Below, one piece after another: positions 30,853 through 43,468 of a DNA stretch of 64,000 nt (position 1 is its first letter; every line of letters begins with the position of its first letter). The stretch is from Dissophora ornata (lineage: Eukaryota; Mortierellomycota; Mortierellomycetes; Mortierellales; Mortierellaceae): the NCBI GenBank assembly GCA_025201705.1, contig MU616628.1, positions 1 through 64,000 on the forward strand, read 5' to 3'. The notes below the pieces were generated by a model that searched no databases, had not been told where the DNA came from, and saw only the letters and a list, made by a program, of their open reading frames with translations. The position numbers and the translations under genes are program-made.

Positions 30853-33002
30853 CTAAAGGTCGTCATATCGCAGAATCTGTCGCCCAGCGCCTCGGTTAGT
30901 GGCAGACATCGCCGCTCGAGGATCCATGCCTGCTGGTGGGAACAGTGCTGCCCCTGTGGGTTTTGGTGGTAATTTTGGTGACCGTGGACGGGAAGGGAGC
31001 TGATGGACAGGACGAGTAGGCGCCATGTAAGCCTCTTCTCCGGACGACCTTGCTGACCTCTCCAAAGTTGCCATACCGTCTCCCGACAGTCGTCGTTGCT
31101 GACCAACGCTGCTACTGCTGCTATTGCTGCCGACGATTCCGACGAATCCTCCAGCAATGGCTGCAGCCTGCTGATGCTGCTCCTCCTCTAATCTCGCCAA
31201 TTCGCCATCTTCATCCATCCAAGCAACACCCGCAAAACCATGGCGGTTGCGCTCTGGAATTTTGGCCCTATTCACTCTGATAGAGGTCCCATCCAGCACG
31301 GCGCCATTCATCTTGGCCAGAGCCTGTTGCGCTGCCGTTGGCTCCACATAAGTCACAAATCCAAAATCCTTGCCCTCGACCAGGTTCATGTCCTCAATAT
31401 CACCAAACGGCGCAAATAGCGTCCGAAGGCTCGTCAAGGAAATGGAACTGGGCAAGTTGCCCACATAGATTTTGGTAGGATAGAATGCAGTATCAAGGTA
31501 TCGACTTGCCGCCAAGTAAGGGTCAACTTCATCCGCCGGGTTGAGAGGTGGCATCATGTCGTCACCAGAGTGGCGGTCACGACCTCCGTCTCTGTCGCCG
31601 CCTCGTCGTCCACCGCCGCCTCTTCTTCGTCGGTCGCTACCTCCATCTCTGGAGTGTGGGTAGTATGGACTGACGGACCGCGATCGAGATCTCCGATATT
31701 GGCGACGATGACTTGGCGAGCGCGAGCGAGAACGTGATCGCGACCTGGATCTAGAGCCATATCTTCCAGAGCGGTATGAAGGCCTATAGCGGTCCATGTC
31801 CTCTTCCTCATGATGAATCCGGCGTCTTCGTCGAGGATGACTGAAATGCACATTACGGTATCATGTCAATGCATTGTTAGAGATGGCTAAATATGCCAAT
31901 GCAATATGTGAGGTAGCCATGACAACATCAACGCCGATACAATGGAAAGCACAACTTACGCGCTCTCGTTCTCAGAGTCGGACCCTTCGTCCGAAGAATG
32001 GTGCCGTGAGCGAGGGACTGAGCGACCAAACATGTCAACCACCATCTCCTCATTCTCGTCAACACTACCCGATCGACTCTGAATGTTGTGGGTCATATCC
32101 TTCGCCAGCAGTTTGGTCGGTGATGCAGATCCCGAGTTTCGTCGATCATGATGACTGTTCTCTGCCTTTGGTGATGGGATTGGCGTTGGCGGGGTCGCTG
32201 TTCTGGAGGGGCTTTCGTCAATGTCATCAGTTATAGACACTACCGCTGCCGAGGATGGAGTTTCTGGCGACGGTTGCGCATTTCCAGACTCAGTTGAGAC
32301 ATCCTGTAATATTATTATTTTTCCCCCAGTGTGAAAAAAAGCGAGTTGTGTTTGTGAGTACTTTGCATACGGCTACTGCTATTATAAAGACACTTTCTGG
32401 AATGTCGAGGCTTACAGTTACATTAGCCTGCACCGCCTGGCGGACAGGGGCGGCTGCCATGGACGATCTCTTCAGCTTCGACTTTGGGGCGGACAGGTCA
32501 GACCGATCACATCCTGCAGAGCCAGCTACTGTTGAGGCCGCCGTTACGTTCTGTCGATTTCCATCGCTTATTTCCTCGTTAGCTGCATTGGCACGGTCCT
32601 TGCGTGGCCGTTTGACAGAGCCAACGGTCGATCCACCCGTCGTCGGCGGTCCATCATGACGAATCGTCATGTTCAGTCCACCGGAGGAGCCACTGCCAGG
32701 CAGTGTGACGCCGGCAATTGAAAAGATGTCGAACCGCTGAGACTCCTTCGCCTTTGCCTCCTTCAACTCCTTTTCCTATTGTCCAACAACAGGTGAAAAC
32801 AAAAGGGTGTTAGAGTTGGGAGTGAAGAATGAGACAATGAAGACGTGAAGTCAAGAGAAGGCAAGCGTTGTTTGTTGATTCGGCTTGCTTCGGTGTTGGG
32901 CCGGATTGTTTGCTGTTGCTGGGAGACAGGTGGGGATAAGAGCTTTCTTACCCTCTTCATCTGCTGCACCAACGCAAACTTCTCCTGCAGCTTGTCTTCC
33001 AT
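30853..33002 (-). CDS. SR-type RNA-binding protein with one RRM
   Basis: Exons (minus): 33002-32952, 32775-32416, 32303-31960, 31840-30853 (1743 nt, 580 aa). The N-terminus is charged (MEDKLQEKFALVQQMKR, then EKELKEAKAKESQ). The middle is Ser/Pro-rich and disordered. Next comes an Arg/Ser-repeat region (RSRSRSRSRSPSHRR) and an RGG-like stretch (RRRGGGGRRGGDRDGGRDR). One RRM near residues 390-470 has RNP2 (IYVGNL) and RNP1 (KDFGFVTY). This layout fits a spliceosome-associated or mRNA-processing factor in the nucleus. I cannot name the orthologue. All introns have good donors (GTAAGA, GTAAGC, GTAAGT). Confidence 0.9.
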
Positions 33003-33441
33003 TTTTGATCCTTGATTGTCGTTTCTTCTGTTAGTGAGGAGACGACGGTGTCACTGGTGGTTGTGCTAAACAGTGACGGGTAGAAGGTAGGAGCAAAGTG
33101 GCAGGAAGATAAACTGGAGAGATTGTGTATTAACGAGAGGAGAGAGATAGAAGATAGAGAGAGCGGATCTAGTGCAGCGAAAGGTAAGGGAAGAGTGAAC
33201 AGAGAAGGAAAGGAAGACAAGTAAAAAACAGTGTGTCTGAAGAAAAAAATCAAAAAAAAAAAAAACCTAAATTGTTTGTTTACAATTGTAGCAGTCACTC
33301 AACTGCCGCAAGGTTACCCACCTGAAAGAAACCAGAAGTTCTTAGCTTCATTTTAAAGAGGCTCCGTGCACTTTTTATTGCAGCAAACCTGATCTCCAAC
33401 CGCAGCTCACCTCACCAAACACATTCAGCACACACACCACA
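33003..33441. promoter_or_regulatory. divergent promoter region, RRM gene / ITPase
   Basis: 439 bp between two divergent start codons. It holds GA-rich stretches at 33120-33215 and an A-rich run at 33241-33266. There is no room for another gene. Confidence 0.5.
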
Positions 33442-34740
33442 ATGGCAGACAAGCAGAAACTCTGTATGTTCTCCCTGGCAGACGATGCCCAGGAACGCAT
33501 GCCACTTGGGAATTCCGCCATTGTTGTTCATTCCAATCTAACCACTTTTTTTATCGCGCTGTTAAACCTGCCTATCGTCGATAGTATTCGTAACTGGTAT
33601 GCAAAGTCCAATTGCTGTTGGTAAGCTGTCAAAAGCTGAATATTCATAGACCACATGATTAATTTTGGTCTTTGCAATAATGTGTAGGCAACAAGAACAA
33701 GTTAGAGGAGATGCGATCCCTCCTTGGCGAGCACTTCCAGCTTGAGTCCATCAACATTGATTGTGAGTGCGTCGCTTTGCCATTGAAGGTCAACACATAC
33801 ATGAAAGAGAAGAATGAACACGCGTTAAAAATTCCGAAACGACGTTGTATGGAATAGTGCCCGAGCTCCAGGGATCCAGCCACGAGATTGCCAGAGAAAA
33901 GTGCAAGGCTGCTGCTGAAATTGTAAGTAAAAAGTTGATATCGCCTTATCTCAATTGAGCCATTTGCATATATCAGCTACCATACTTTTAACACTCGATT
34001 TTATGTGTGTCTGAAGGCCAAAGGTCCCGTCTATGTAGAGGACACTGGTCTTGGGTTTGGTGCTCTTAAAGGTCTTCCTGGACCCTACATGTAATTATCA
34101 TTTTTGTCGGGTACCAATGCGCGTATGGTGATGCATACTCTCGAACAACTGCGTGATATAGAACGCTAACATCTCCTTCGACCTTCTTGAATCTCTTATT
34201 TACTGCGACAGTAAATGGTTCTTGGAAAGCATTGGCCTTGAAGGTCTTGTGAAAATGTTGGAGGGATATACAGACAAGTCCGCGGTTGCATACTGCACAA
34301 TTGCCTATACCACTGGTCCTGGCTCTGAACCGATCCTTTTCGAAGGAAGCGTCAATGTAAGCATGAAACCTGCAGCATCCTTCAACCTGTCCTCTACGCC
34401 GTACTCCCAATGGTTGCTCAGCATGAGTCACGGCGCGCCGCTTTTTATTTGTCGCGATAATATATTTTGACGCCACCAAAAAAAAATAATCCAGCGCGGC
34501 ACCACCAACCAAAATACATATTAACGCGTGCTACTGTAGGGCTCAATTGTGGATCCTGATGGGCCAAGAAAATTTGGATGGGATCCAATCTTCAAGCCAG
34601 ACGGCCACAACGACACGTATGCCTCTATGGACTCGTCGATCAAGAATACCATGTCACACAGACACAACGCTGTAGTCAAGCTGCGCCAGTACCTTGAGAA
34701 AGAACTAGAGCTCCGAAAGTCTCTGGCCGTTATGGAGTAA
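33442..34740 (+). CDS. HAM1: inosine triphosphate pyrophosphatase (ITPase, HAM1)
   Basis: Seven exons: 33442-33463, 33585-33596, 33688-33762, 33858-33922, 34017-34090, 34212-34356, 34540-34740 (594 nt, 197 aa). 197 aa is the length of yeast Ham1. Conserved motifs are complete: FVTGNKNKL (nucleotide-binding loop), [26 protein letters not shown] and MSHR. The enzyme hydrolyses ITP, dITP and XTP to monophosphates and pyrophosphate, keeping deaminated purines out of RNA and DNA; it is cytosolic. Without the 12-nt second exon (residues LFVTG are split across exons 1-3) the substrate loop would be lost, so the microexon is needed. Confidence 0.96.
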
Positions 34741-36918
34741 AGCAGACAGAGTGATTTGCCTGTAAACTTGTAGATTATTCATCCTCGTAGAGCAATAAAC
34801 ATTGACAAGTTCTTGGTCAATGAACAACGCGTGATGGCATGGGTTGGTTCGGTCATCTATTGTTGCAAACGAAATATAGCCAAGGATTTATGCATATTTT
34901 CCTGGTCGAGTTGACGCGTTCACCACAAGAAGGAAGGCAACCGACCTATTCTTGCACCAACCCCATCTAACCGAGATCCGTCACCCTACGAATCTTCCGT
35001 CCTCGACATCTCCCTCCTCTGCATTGTAGCTGTGAGTAGCATTTAGACAATCCAGACAACAGTACACTCACAAGAAACTATTAGGACTCTCGACTAAACA
35101 CAGCATTAGGCTAAGGAATCTATAGCGCGGGACTAGTCGCGTCGTTTACAGTGATAAAATGATAGAGCTGCACTTAGCGCCACCAAGTTCATTATTCTTT
35201 GCTTATTGACGAGGAGTACTTTGGTAGCATTGAGTAATGAGCTTGCTGTGTCGCTGAGCGGTGGTTGGGCAGAGCAACCTTACTGATCATTGTTGCTCCA
35301 TTTCAACTCCATTGCTGCTCCGGTCATGCTTTATTGCTCTTTTCTTGTCTTTCTACGGTTATTCTCGTTGGCTTGCGTTTTAGAGAGTGAATGAATTTGG
35401 GTAGCTGCCCCTGGAATCTCTTTTAGTGAATGGGAGTAGTATCGTCTACCAGCCGGATCGATCTTCACCTGCGCTTTATGTCTCCTATGTAGAAGTAAAC
35501 TGCCAAATGTGTTTGTTAACAAGCGAATTTTTTTTGTTAGTGCGTATCACAAGTTTAGCGTATTACGAAAAATAACAGGCTCTGCCAATCGTGTCTGTGA
35601 TCCTCGGAAACACATCCGATGCTGATGCAGGTGTATGACATTGATGACAAAACCCCTGGAATTTGTCAACTAGATTTATCCGCCCGTCCCTTTTTTCTGA
35701 ATGTCTGCATACCTCTTGGCATCAGCCGCGTGTCGAGGTCATATGTCTCGTTTATTTCTAATAAGAAAACACAGGTCTAGACCCTACTCTCGACGCCTTG
35801 AACGATGTTCTGCACAATTTCTCTCATGAGTGTTCCTGAGAAAAAGGTGCATAAGGTTTAGAAAGTGAGGTTCAAGGTAAACAAGTCTAGTGGAGAACGC
35901 CTGGGTCACATTTCATGCAACCTGGGATTTTTGACTGACAGGTGGTGTTGGATCGCGAATACCTGATTTGGTCAGCTTACAACGTGAAAAATAGACCTTG
36001 TACCACGCGACAAGTTCAATCAGTTGTTTGTGAGAAGCCGTTTCCCACGAAGATACAAGCAATTTCACCATCTTGTTGGCAATGTTCATCATTGGCAAAA
36101 TACAGCCAAACCAACTAAGGGAAAGCTCAATCATGTGGCAGCATGCGGCTATGAGGCAAATGTCCAAACGGCTGATAGACTATGAGCACCACAAAATAAA
36201 GCAAACGGCAACGGGGCCACGCATTTTTGGTATTCCTGATGCGAAAAATTCGTAGATGAATGTAGCCAATCGATTGACCAAGAAGAGGATAAGGCTGCAA
36301 ACATACCGCGCCATTTTTTAATGTTTTTTGTCGAGCAATTGAATCCCACCCCGCGGATATCGGACATCCGAGTGGACGTGGACTATTATAACATGCAATA
36401 ACGTTTGTTCACGCCTGTTTTTTGTGCGACATTAAATCTCGTCTGCAAAAAGTAGTGGTCCAATCTGCCACATGCGAACCAATCGATTAGAGCCGCTCAC
36501 ACGCAGGGTCCCTCTTTGTCATGACATTCAGGGTCCGTGGATGACATGGGCATCGGTATGTTATGCATGCACGTCGGCGTGACCAAGGATGAGAAGATGT
36601 TGGCAAGGCCATTGGACAGAGCTATTAACAACCACAACGAAAAAGGAAACGATGCCCGAGTTGGACGGCTGCACTGAAGTCTCTTTTTTCACGTCCCTGC
36701 ATTCGATTCAATATTAAATTTCAAAAGTATTCTGGGTTGGAGGACTATGGCGCCTTGAGCGTCACAATCTTATTCGCAACTTGATAGAGAAAGGCAGCCA
36801 TTTTGCTTAAAAGGAGTAGGGTTGTTTGCTGTACTCATCTCAGCGCGCTTTTAACCTCGCAACCTCCACCACACTACTAATCCCATTATCCCATTAACAA
36901 CCTCAAGCTCCGAGCAAG
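34741..36918. other. 2.2-kb intergenic region
   Basis: The longest apparently gene-free stretch among the housekeeping genes. I examined both strands for family motifs, tRNA boxes and repeats and saw nothing supportable. The open frames (up to about 84 codons) look random. The last 100 bp are pyrimidine-rich and act presumably as the promoter of the carboxypeptidase. Confidence 0.5.
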
Positions 36919-38454
36919 ATGCGTCTCTCCTTTGCACAAATATCGCTCACAGCAGTCGTGGCCCTGACAACGATTCTGTCCTCGTCGTCCGTCACTGCAC
37001 TCCCGAACCCCATCTACCGCCACCAGCCTGCCATTTCATCCTTTCCCGTCGTCAAGTATGACAACCACCGCGTAGTTCGCATCCAGATCGACACCAAGGA
37101 CCAACTTGATGTTCTCACTGCTCATGAGCGTCAACTCCGGCTCGATTATTTTTCTCACCACAAAGTCCTGGGTGGCAACATCGATGTCCGCATCGCACCC
37201 GAGCATTTCAAAGAGTTCCAAGACCTTCACCTGAACTACAAAGTCCAAATCGAGAACCTACAGACGGTGCTGGACAAGGAGGCCGAAGAGAACGCGGTGT
37301 TTCAACAGAAATGGGAAGTCAGTAAGAAAACCAACAAAGGCATTGATGGACTGGAGTTGAAAGATGTCCATGGGCAAGGCGCCAATGTGTTTGCGAGCAC
37401 GGCAAATTGGTTTGCGGGGTACCATACCTATGCGGATCACCAGACTTGGTTGGCGACACAGATCAAGACCTACCCGACTATCGCAAAGTCGTTCAGTGCC
37501 GGAAACACCTATAAGGGGCGCAGTCAAGCCGGAATCCTGATAGGAAGCGGGTCAAACAATGTCGTCGTTCATGGTCTTCAACATTCACGCGAGTGGTAAG
37601 CGGTTCGACGTTCCTGTCGGATATCTAGTTGCTGACCGAGGCTATTTCCAGAACTAATATGTTTATTTCTTCATTGCAGGATCTCGGGTGCGGTTGTTGA
37701 GTACTTGATTGACCAATTGTTGAAGGGCACAGACTCGCGTGTGGCAGGCTACTTGCAGAAGTATACGTTTCACATCATCCCCATCATGAACCCAGACGGC
37801 TTCCTGGTCACTCAAAGCTCGGACCGCATGCATCGCAAGAATGTGCAAGTCAACGGAGGATGCCTCGGTACTGACAGTAAGTTCACTCGCTAACAAATGC
37901 GCTTTTTTTAAATTTTGCGACTAACCCTGGATGATGTACTTTCTGCAACTTTAGCCAACCGCAACTGGGACTTCCACTGGAACGAGGGTGGCTCATCGGA
38001 CGACCCTTGCGCTGACGACTACCATGGCCCCTCTGCCTTCTCCTCCCCCGAGGCCACCAACATTGGCAACTATCTCAAGAACCTGCCCAACGTGGTTTCT
38101 TACATCGATTTCCACTCGTACTCTCAGTTGTGGATGACTCCTTACGGTTACATAGGCACACCTCCTGACAGCTACAACACGTACTTGAAGCCTTTAGCGG
38201 ACGGCGCAGTTAATGCGCTCTCCAACGTTCACGGTGTTTCGTTCACGTCCGGTGATATCTATAACACCATCTACCCGGCCTCAGGGTCGTCGGCAGATTA
38301 TGCGTATAATGTAGGAGTGGGAGCTCCTTTCGCGGTCGAGCTGAGAGATACGGGTGATTATGGCTTCTCTCTGCCCGCGAACCAGATCATTCCGAGTGGA
38401 GAGGAGACATGGGCGGCATTCACAAGCATCTTGGATAATTTGAAAACTCAGTAA
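36919..38454 (+). CDS. secreted M14A metallocarboxypeptidase
   Basis: Exons: 36919-37595, 37680-37876, 37955-38454 (1374 nt, 457 aa). A signal peptide (cut after about residue 27, VTALPNP) is followed by a propeptide to about residue 150 and then the catalytic domain. Zinc ligands are in HSREW (His and Glu; the motif is split by intron 1) and in DFHSYSQ (His). NRNWD and the catalytic Glu in VELRDTGDYGF are present. Two cysteines (GGCLGTD and DDPCADDYHG) match the conserved disulfide of pancreatic carboxypeptidase A. The enzyme should remove C-terminal residues from peptides outside the cell after propeptide cleavage. Specificity for hydrophobic or basic ends is not settled from sequence alone. 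Confidence 0.96.
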
Positions 38455-39081
38455 ATGAGTAGCTTCGTATCTAGTTTGGTAGTGCACCAGCGGGCGATTT
38501 TTTTATTTATTTTACTTTGCCATTGCTCTGATGCAATGACGAATAAAACGTATTGATATTCACTTCGAACTGATCTAAGCTTTGTCTCCCTGATGAGGCG
38601 CGAGAGAAATGGCCGTTGGAAACTACGCGTGCAAAAACGATTTTTATTTTGCGTGCGCGTCGTACCGCAGCGCGTATATATTTACCAATGATTATTCAGG
38701 GCACATCGGCAGACGGAATTGATCAGCGCAAAAAGCGTCCGTTTTCGCCCCGTGGATGTGGGAAGATGGAATCGCGCTGTGTATCCTCTCCATAGCTCCA
38801 CGGAGCCGTTTTATCCAAACAAAAAGACGTCTTTGTGCGTCTGCCTGTGTCTGCGTGACACCAGACAGGAAAAGGGGTCAACGAAAACCGATGAGGTCAG
38901 GTCAGGTCAGGTCCACATGTCAGGCCTTCGTCCGTGCCAATTCTGCCCTCTGTACTCTCTCTCCTTTCTTCTTACCTCATTTCCTCCCTTGCTTTTCCAC
39001 CTCATTCTGCCCTAAAGTTGTCATTTCTCGCCATCGTCCTTCTCACCGTAGTGAACAAGTGTCTCCTCAGGAACCGCCAGG
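38455..39081. other. intergenic region
   Basis: 627 bp between two genes on the same strand. It contains a short GGTCA repeat (38893-38911) and a long CT-rich stretch (38940-39010) that probably belongs to the promoter or 5' UTR of the next gene. No gene was recognised. Confidence 0.45.
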
Positions 39082-39708
39082 ATGGCCAACCCGGAAGGTA
39101 GAGAAGGCGAGATTGGACAATAAACGATCACGACAATCTACGTGCACTAACATTTGAACTCTCATGTCCAATGTAGATTCTAATGTCCTGAGGCAGCTGA
39201 TTGATCAAATCGAAGGCGAATGTAAGTCTGCCCAAGGGAGGAGCTTCCTGTAGGGTGCTATTGAGCCCACCCAAGGAAATCAAATACGGACGCGTACGAG
39301 GTGCTAATCTCTAAACCGCTCTGTCAACGCCGTCTGTCTGTTCTCGTAGTGTCCACGTTCAATGGCGTGAGTGGAGGAGGGTCTGACCAATCTCTAACGA
39401 GCTTTGCAACTAGCCAAGGTACGCGCTTCTTGTGTTGGTGGCTCTTCAGAAATCCCGTTTTACCTCTCGCTGACTCTGGCCTATGATGCCAATTTTGCTC
39501 AGGATCTTTGGCGCCCTCAGAGTACGATAGTAGTCGTTCTGGATCCGCCCTCTCCATGACTTCAAAAGACCAACAATCGCGACCGCAATCATACTACTCG
39601 CTTCAACAACCTCTACAACAACAATCACAGCAGCAGCCTCTTTTTCCAACGTCTGCAACATCTGCCATTTTTGGAACGACAGCTTTTGAAAGAACTACTC
39701 AGCAATCA

Positions 39709-39739
<31 letters not shown>

Positions 39740-42700
39740 CAATATTTGGAGCGACCTCTCTGGTCATGAATGGCAGCTACTTTATGGGTCCTCGTGCACC
39801 CCAGTACATCCCCTCGCCTCTTTCCTCTCCTGTATCGCCTGGTTTTGCAGAGGCCACTTCTAGAATCGATCAGGAGGGCGTTCAGAGCCCGAGTGACTCA
39901 GTTAGTACCACAACTCAACGACCACAGATAAAACCGTCGTCATCTCAGGGGTCATTGTCGGCTATCGCTGCTGACATAATGCAGGAGAGTCATCTGAACA
40001 AAGTGCAGAGCATAGTTGCCTCCAATGATGCATCTGCATCTAGTGAAGAGCAGAGACAGGCTGAAGACGCAGGAGCTTCCGTCGATGCAGTAGTCCCGGA
40101 TGTAATTCATGATCAACCGTATGATGATAATATTAAGGTGGACGTCACGGAGCTGTATGAAAATTTCGGCCAGATGAGATCAGCTCGCATGGAGGACGAG
40201 GAGGTTGGTGTGAGAGAGAGCGGGATGGAAGACCAGCGTCTCGGTGGAATGGCGGTACCGGATGGCGTGGCGTTAAGTTCGTCTTTGCCACTGAAACTCC
40301 CCGAGTTGTCTTTTTCGAGTAATGACTTGACGTCATTGTGGACTCCTGGAGCGGACTCATCCCATCTTGTTGATTTGGAGACGGAGGGTTTAGAAAAGAG
40401 AACCCGCTTGCATACCTTCCATGGACACCCTGAAACATCACAGGAAAAGGACCAACTTTCAGAACCGAATGCTGCTTCTTCCACTACCAGCACTTTGAAG
40501 CAGCCGACAGCCTTCCCTCCAAAACAGTCCTCCCCACTGAAAATGGGTTTCCTCCCTGAGAATGATTCGCGTCAGGGGCTGACTGAAGATGGAAGTGCGG
40601 TTATCGTAGCCACGGACAAGAACAATGGGAACTCTGGAATGGAGGCTGGCGGACCGAACAACGAGCAACCGAACTTCAGGGACCAAGTCCGCTCTGACAG
40701 GATGCGCCTTAGTTTAGTCACTTCTGGCGTGGGACTAGCTGCAGCTGCAGAGACTAAGATCGGAAGGAGTGTGTTAGATCTTCCGACCTGGGACCTTGCG
40801 CCATTATCACCACCTGTCGAAGTAAAAGAGACAGGTGCAGCGTCTACAGGAACGTCGCTCATGAATGCAAGAAGAGGCCCCATGGATCAGAAACAACAAG
40901 ACTCCCTTGCTGCGGAAAACCAGTATCTGAGTGGAATCATATCTCCTGCTTCGGCGACTGTGATGACGCCCACCGCTCCTCTAACTAACAGAGAGGCGAG
41001 GATCCTCGCAGGCCGTGAGGCTCTATTGAGGATGTCACCTGACCAGGAGCGGATTCAAAGAGGACTCTCCACATCATCTACTGCTTCGTCGATTGCTTCA
41101 TCGGTTGGAAGGCCCGCATCTGGTACTGGAGGTAGTGGCAACGACACAGAGGCGTTGGTGGACCCGCAGGAAACTGCGCGTCGCGCAAGCATTAAGAGCC
41201 AGCAAAGTCAACAGGGGCAGCAGACACAACTCGGTGGCGGTGCCTTTGGTGCCATCCCCGAGCGCAGATATTTAACGGACGTGCTGCCCGAGACGTTTGT
41301 TTTCCCGGACCAGAGTATTCGCCCTGTCCCTCTGAAGGCCTACAGGGTCCGCAAGATGAACTTGAAAGAGCGCAATCAGGCCTATGCCCAGGCCTGCGAG
41401 GAGTTCACAAGGGCTAGGACTGGGCTGGACATTTGGGTGCTAAGATGTATGATACAAGAACGCCCTGCGTTGATGAAAGGTAACCTCGTTTGCATCTCTC
41501 ATGAAAATAACTAGGCAGCATTCCGCCAGAACAAATTTTCGCTGACTTCAAATGCTTTTGCAAAAAAAAAAAAAAAAAAAAGATCCACCTGCAATTGTCA
41601 AGGCTGTCGCTGGAAATTTCACTGCAGGATTAGCTCAACATCATTCCGATACACAGTCAAAGAGCCATGCTACTGCCGGTCGAATGACACCTACAACCCC
41701 GCACTTCAGCAGTCCCGTGAGCAACACGATCAGCGGTGGTCAAGGTATCGGGGCTAGGATCAAGAATGCCAGCAAGCGACTGTCTCTCGATGTCTCGGGA
41801 AATGCTGCCAGCGGTCAGGCCCAGCCAATGACTCCAGAAACCGTTGGACACGGGTCGTTCTTCTACAAGCAGAAGAGCACCAGGTCTGCGGTTGAACTGG
41901 GATCGTGGTCCTCGGGACGTACGCGTGGAATTTCGAGCAGCAGCAGCACTATGGCAAGCACACCTCCACCTCCATTAACATCTGGCGGATACCGCAACCC
42001 CATTGGAGGAATAGGAGGAACCATGGTATCATCATCTCCGCAGCAGCAACAACAACAGCTACGTAGTGGACCACTTGGGTCTTCATCTGTTGGATCGACC
42101 TACTTATCTCAAAACAAGAGACATAGTGTTGCTATCACCAACAGCCCACTCTCCAACTCGTTGAGAAGTCGAGCCATGTCGGATGTGCAAGCTGGGAGTA
42201 GGCTGTCTATAGTCGGAGGAGACTCTTTAACTAATCGTGGCAACACTGGCTCAAGTAGCCCATCCCCTTATCAGCAACAACATCATGATATCGCGAGCTC
42301 GACTCCATCTTACAGCGCGGCAGGAGGACAGAGCTCGCCTTCCTCGTCCTCGCACACTAGACAGCCTCTTTCAGCCACGGCTTCCGTCTTCATGGACCGT
42401 CCAATCCAACGGAGCATGTCGAGTCATTATACACGTCGTCCTGCCAGTATGATGGCTGTACCAAACCAGCGAACTGGATTGAGTGGTTCTAGCGGCAATT
42501 CTGCGTCAAATATTTCCATCGGATCTAGGTCGTCCTCGTCCCTTGGATCGATTTCATCTAATTCTGTGGCGGGGTCCTTAGGACTCAAGAATTCGTCCAC
42601 AGCGTCCCTTACCTCCGGACTGAAACAACAACAGTTACAACAGCAGCTGAGTCTTCAACAAGAGGCAGCAGCAGGAGTCGTACCCTCCACCATATCCGAT

Positions 42701-43468
42701 GCTGTCACAACCCAGCAACAGCCTGCATATGCCTACAATACAGATGGAACGCCCATTCCTTACGCAGATGAAACAAAGAGCAAAGATGAGATTTATTCAC
42801 CTTTAACATCGCCTATCATGATTCCTATCGGGGGATTCCCACCCCTAAGGCCGAGCCCCATCATCAATGGTGGATGGGCGAGCCCTCAATCCACAGGAGG
42901 TCTTACTCGACCATTGACCTATGCTGGCCCATCCTCCTCAACTTTAGGTTCGAATTCTTCGCTGGTCATGTCTCCTTCGTCGGCCTCTAGGGACCATTCT
43001 CAGCAACAATTCCAGGCGCCTCATCAACAACACGGCTTCGGTTTGCCTGCGTTAGAACGCGTCGGTACTAATGGCGGTGTTTTAGAGCCGATGAAGGACA
43101 AGACTGAAAAGAGCTCCAGGTACTCGACAGCCTCATTCTCGTCGATTGGGTCATTTGCGAGGAATCAGAAGCGATCTAGTAAGAAGGACCGCAAAAAGGA
43201 ACTTGCGGAACAGCAGCAACAACAGCAGCAACAACAGCAGCAACAACAGCAGCAGTCGGATCAACGCTACTCTGTTTCATCAGCATCCTTGAATCAAACG
43301 GCAGCAAGCGCGAATGATTATTGGACAGAGCAGAGTCTGGACAAGTTAAGCGATGTGCTCCCTCATGTTGACAGGGATCGACTCTCAATTTATCTGCAAC
43401 GCGCTTATGGTGATGAGATGGTCGCGATCGGACTGGCGATGAGTGATTTTAGATCGGGGCAGCTCTAG
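39082..43468 (+). CDS. large Gln/Ser-rich protein of unknown function
   Basis: Exons: 39082-39097, 39177-39221, 39350-39418, 39503-41479, 41583-43468 (3993 nt, 1330 aa). Most of it is disordered, with poly-Gln runs at 39708-39740, 42040 and 43206-43255 and Ser-rich stretches. Two ordered islands stand out. One is a central block near residues 630-720, from RYLTDVLPETFVFPDQS through KAYRVRKMNLKERNQAYAQA to WVLRCMIQERPAL. The other is a C-terminal ~45-residue helical block (LDKLSDVLPHVDRDRLSIYL and QRAYGDEMVAIG), which resembles a CUE/UBA-type ubiquitin-binding fold. I do not recognise the family. The resemblance to CUE is an inference from the helix pattern. Confidence 0.85.
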
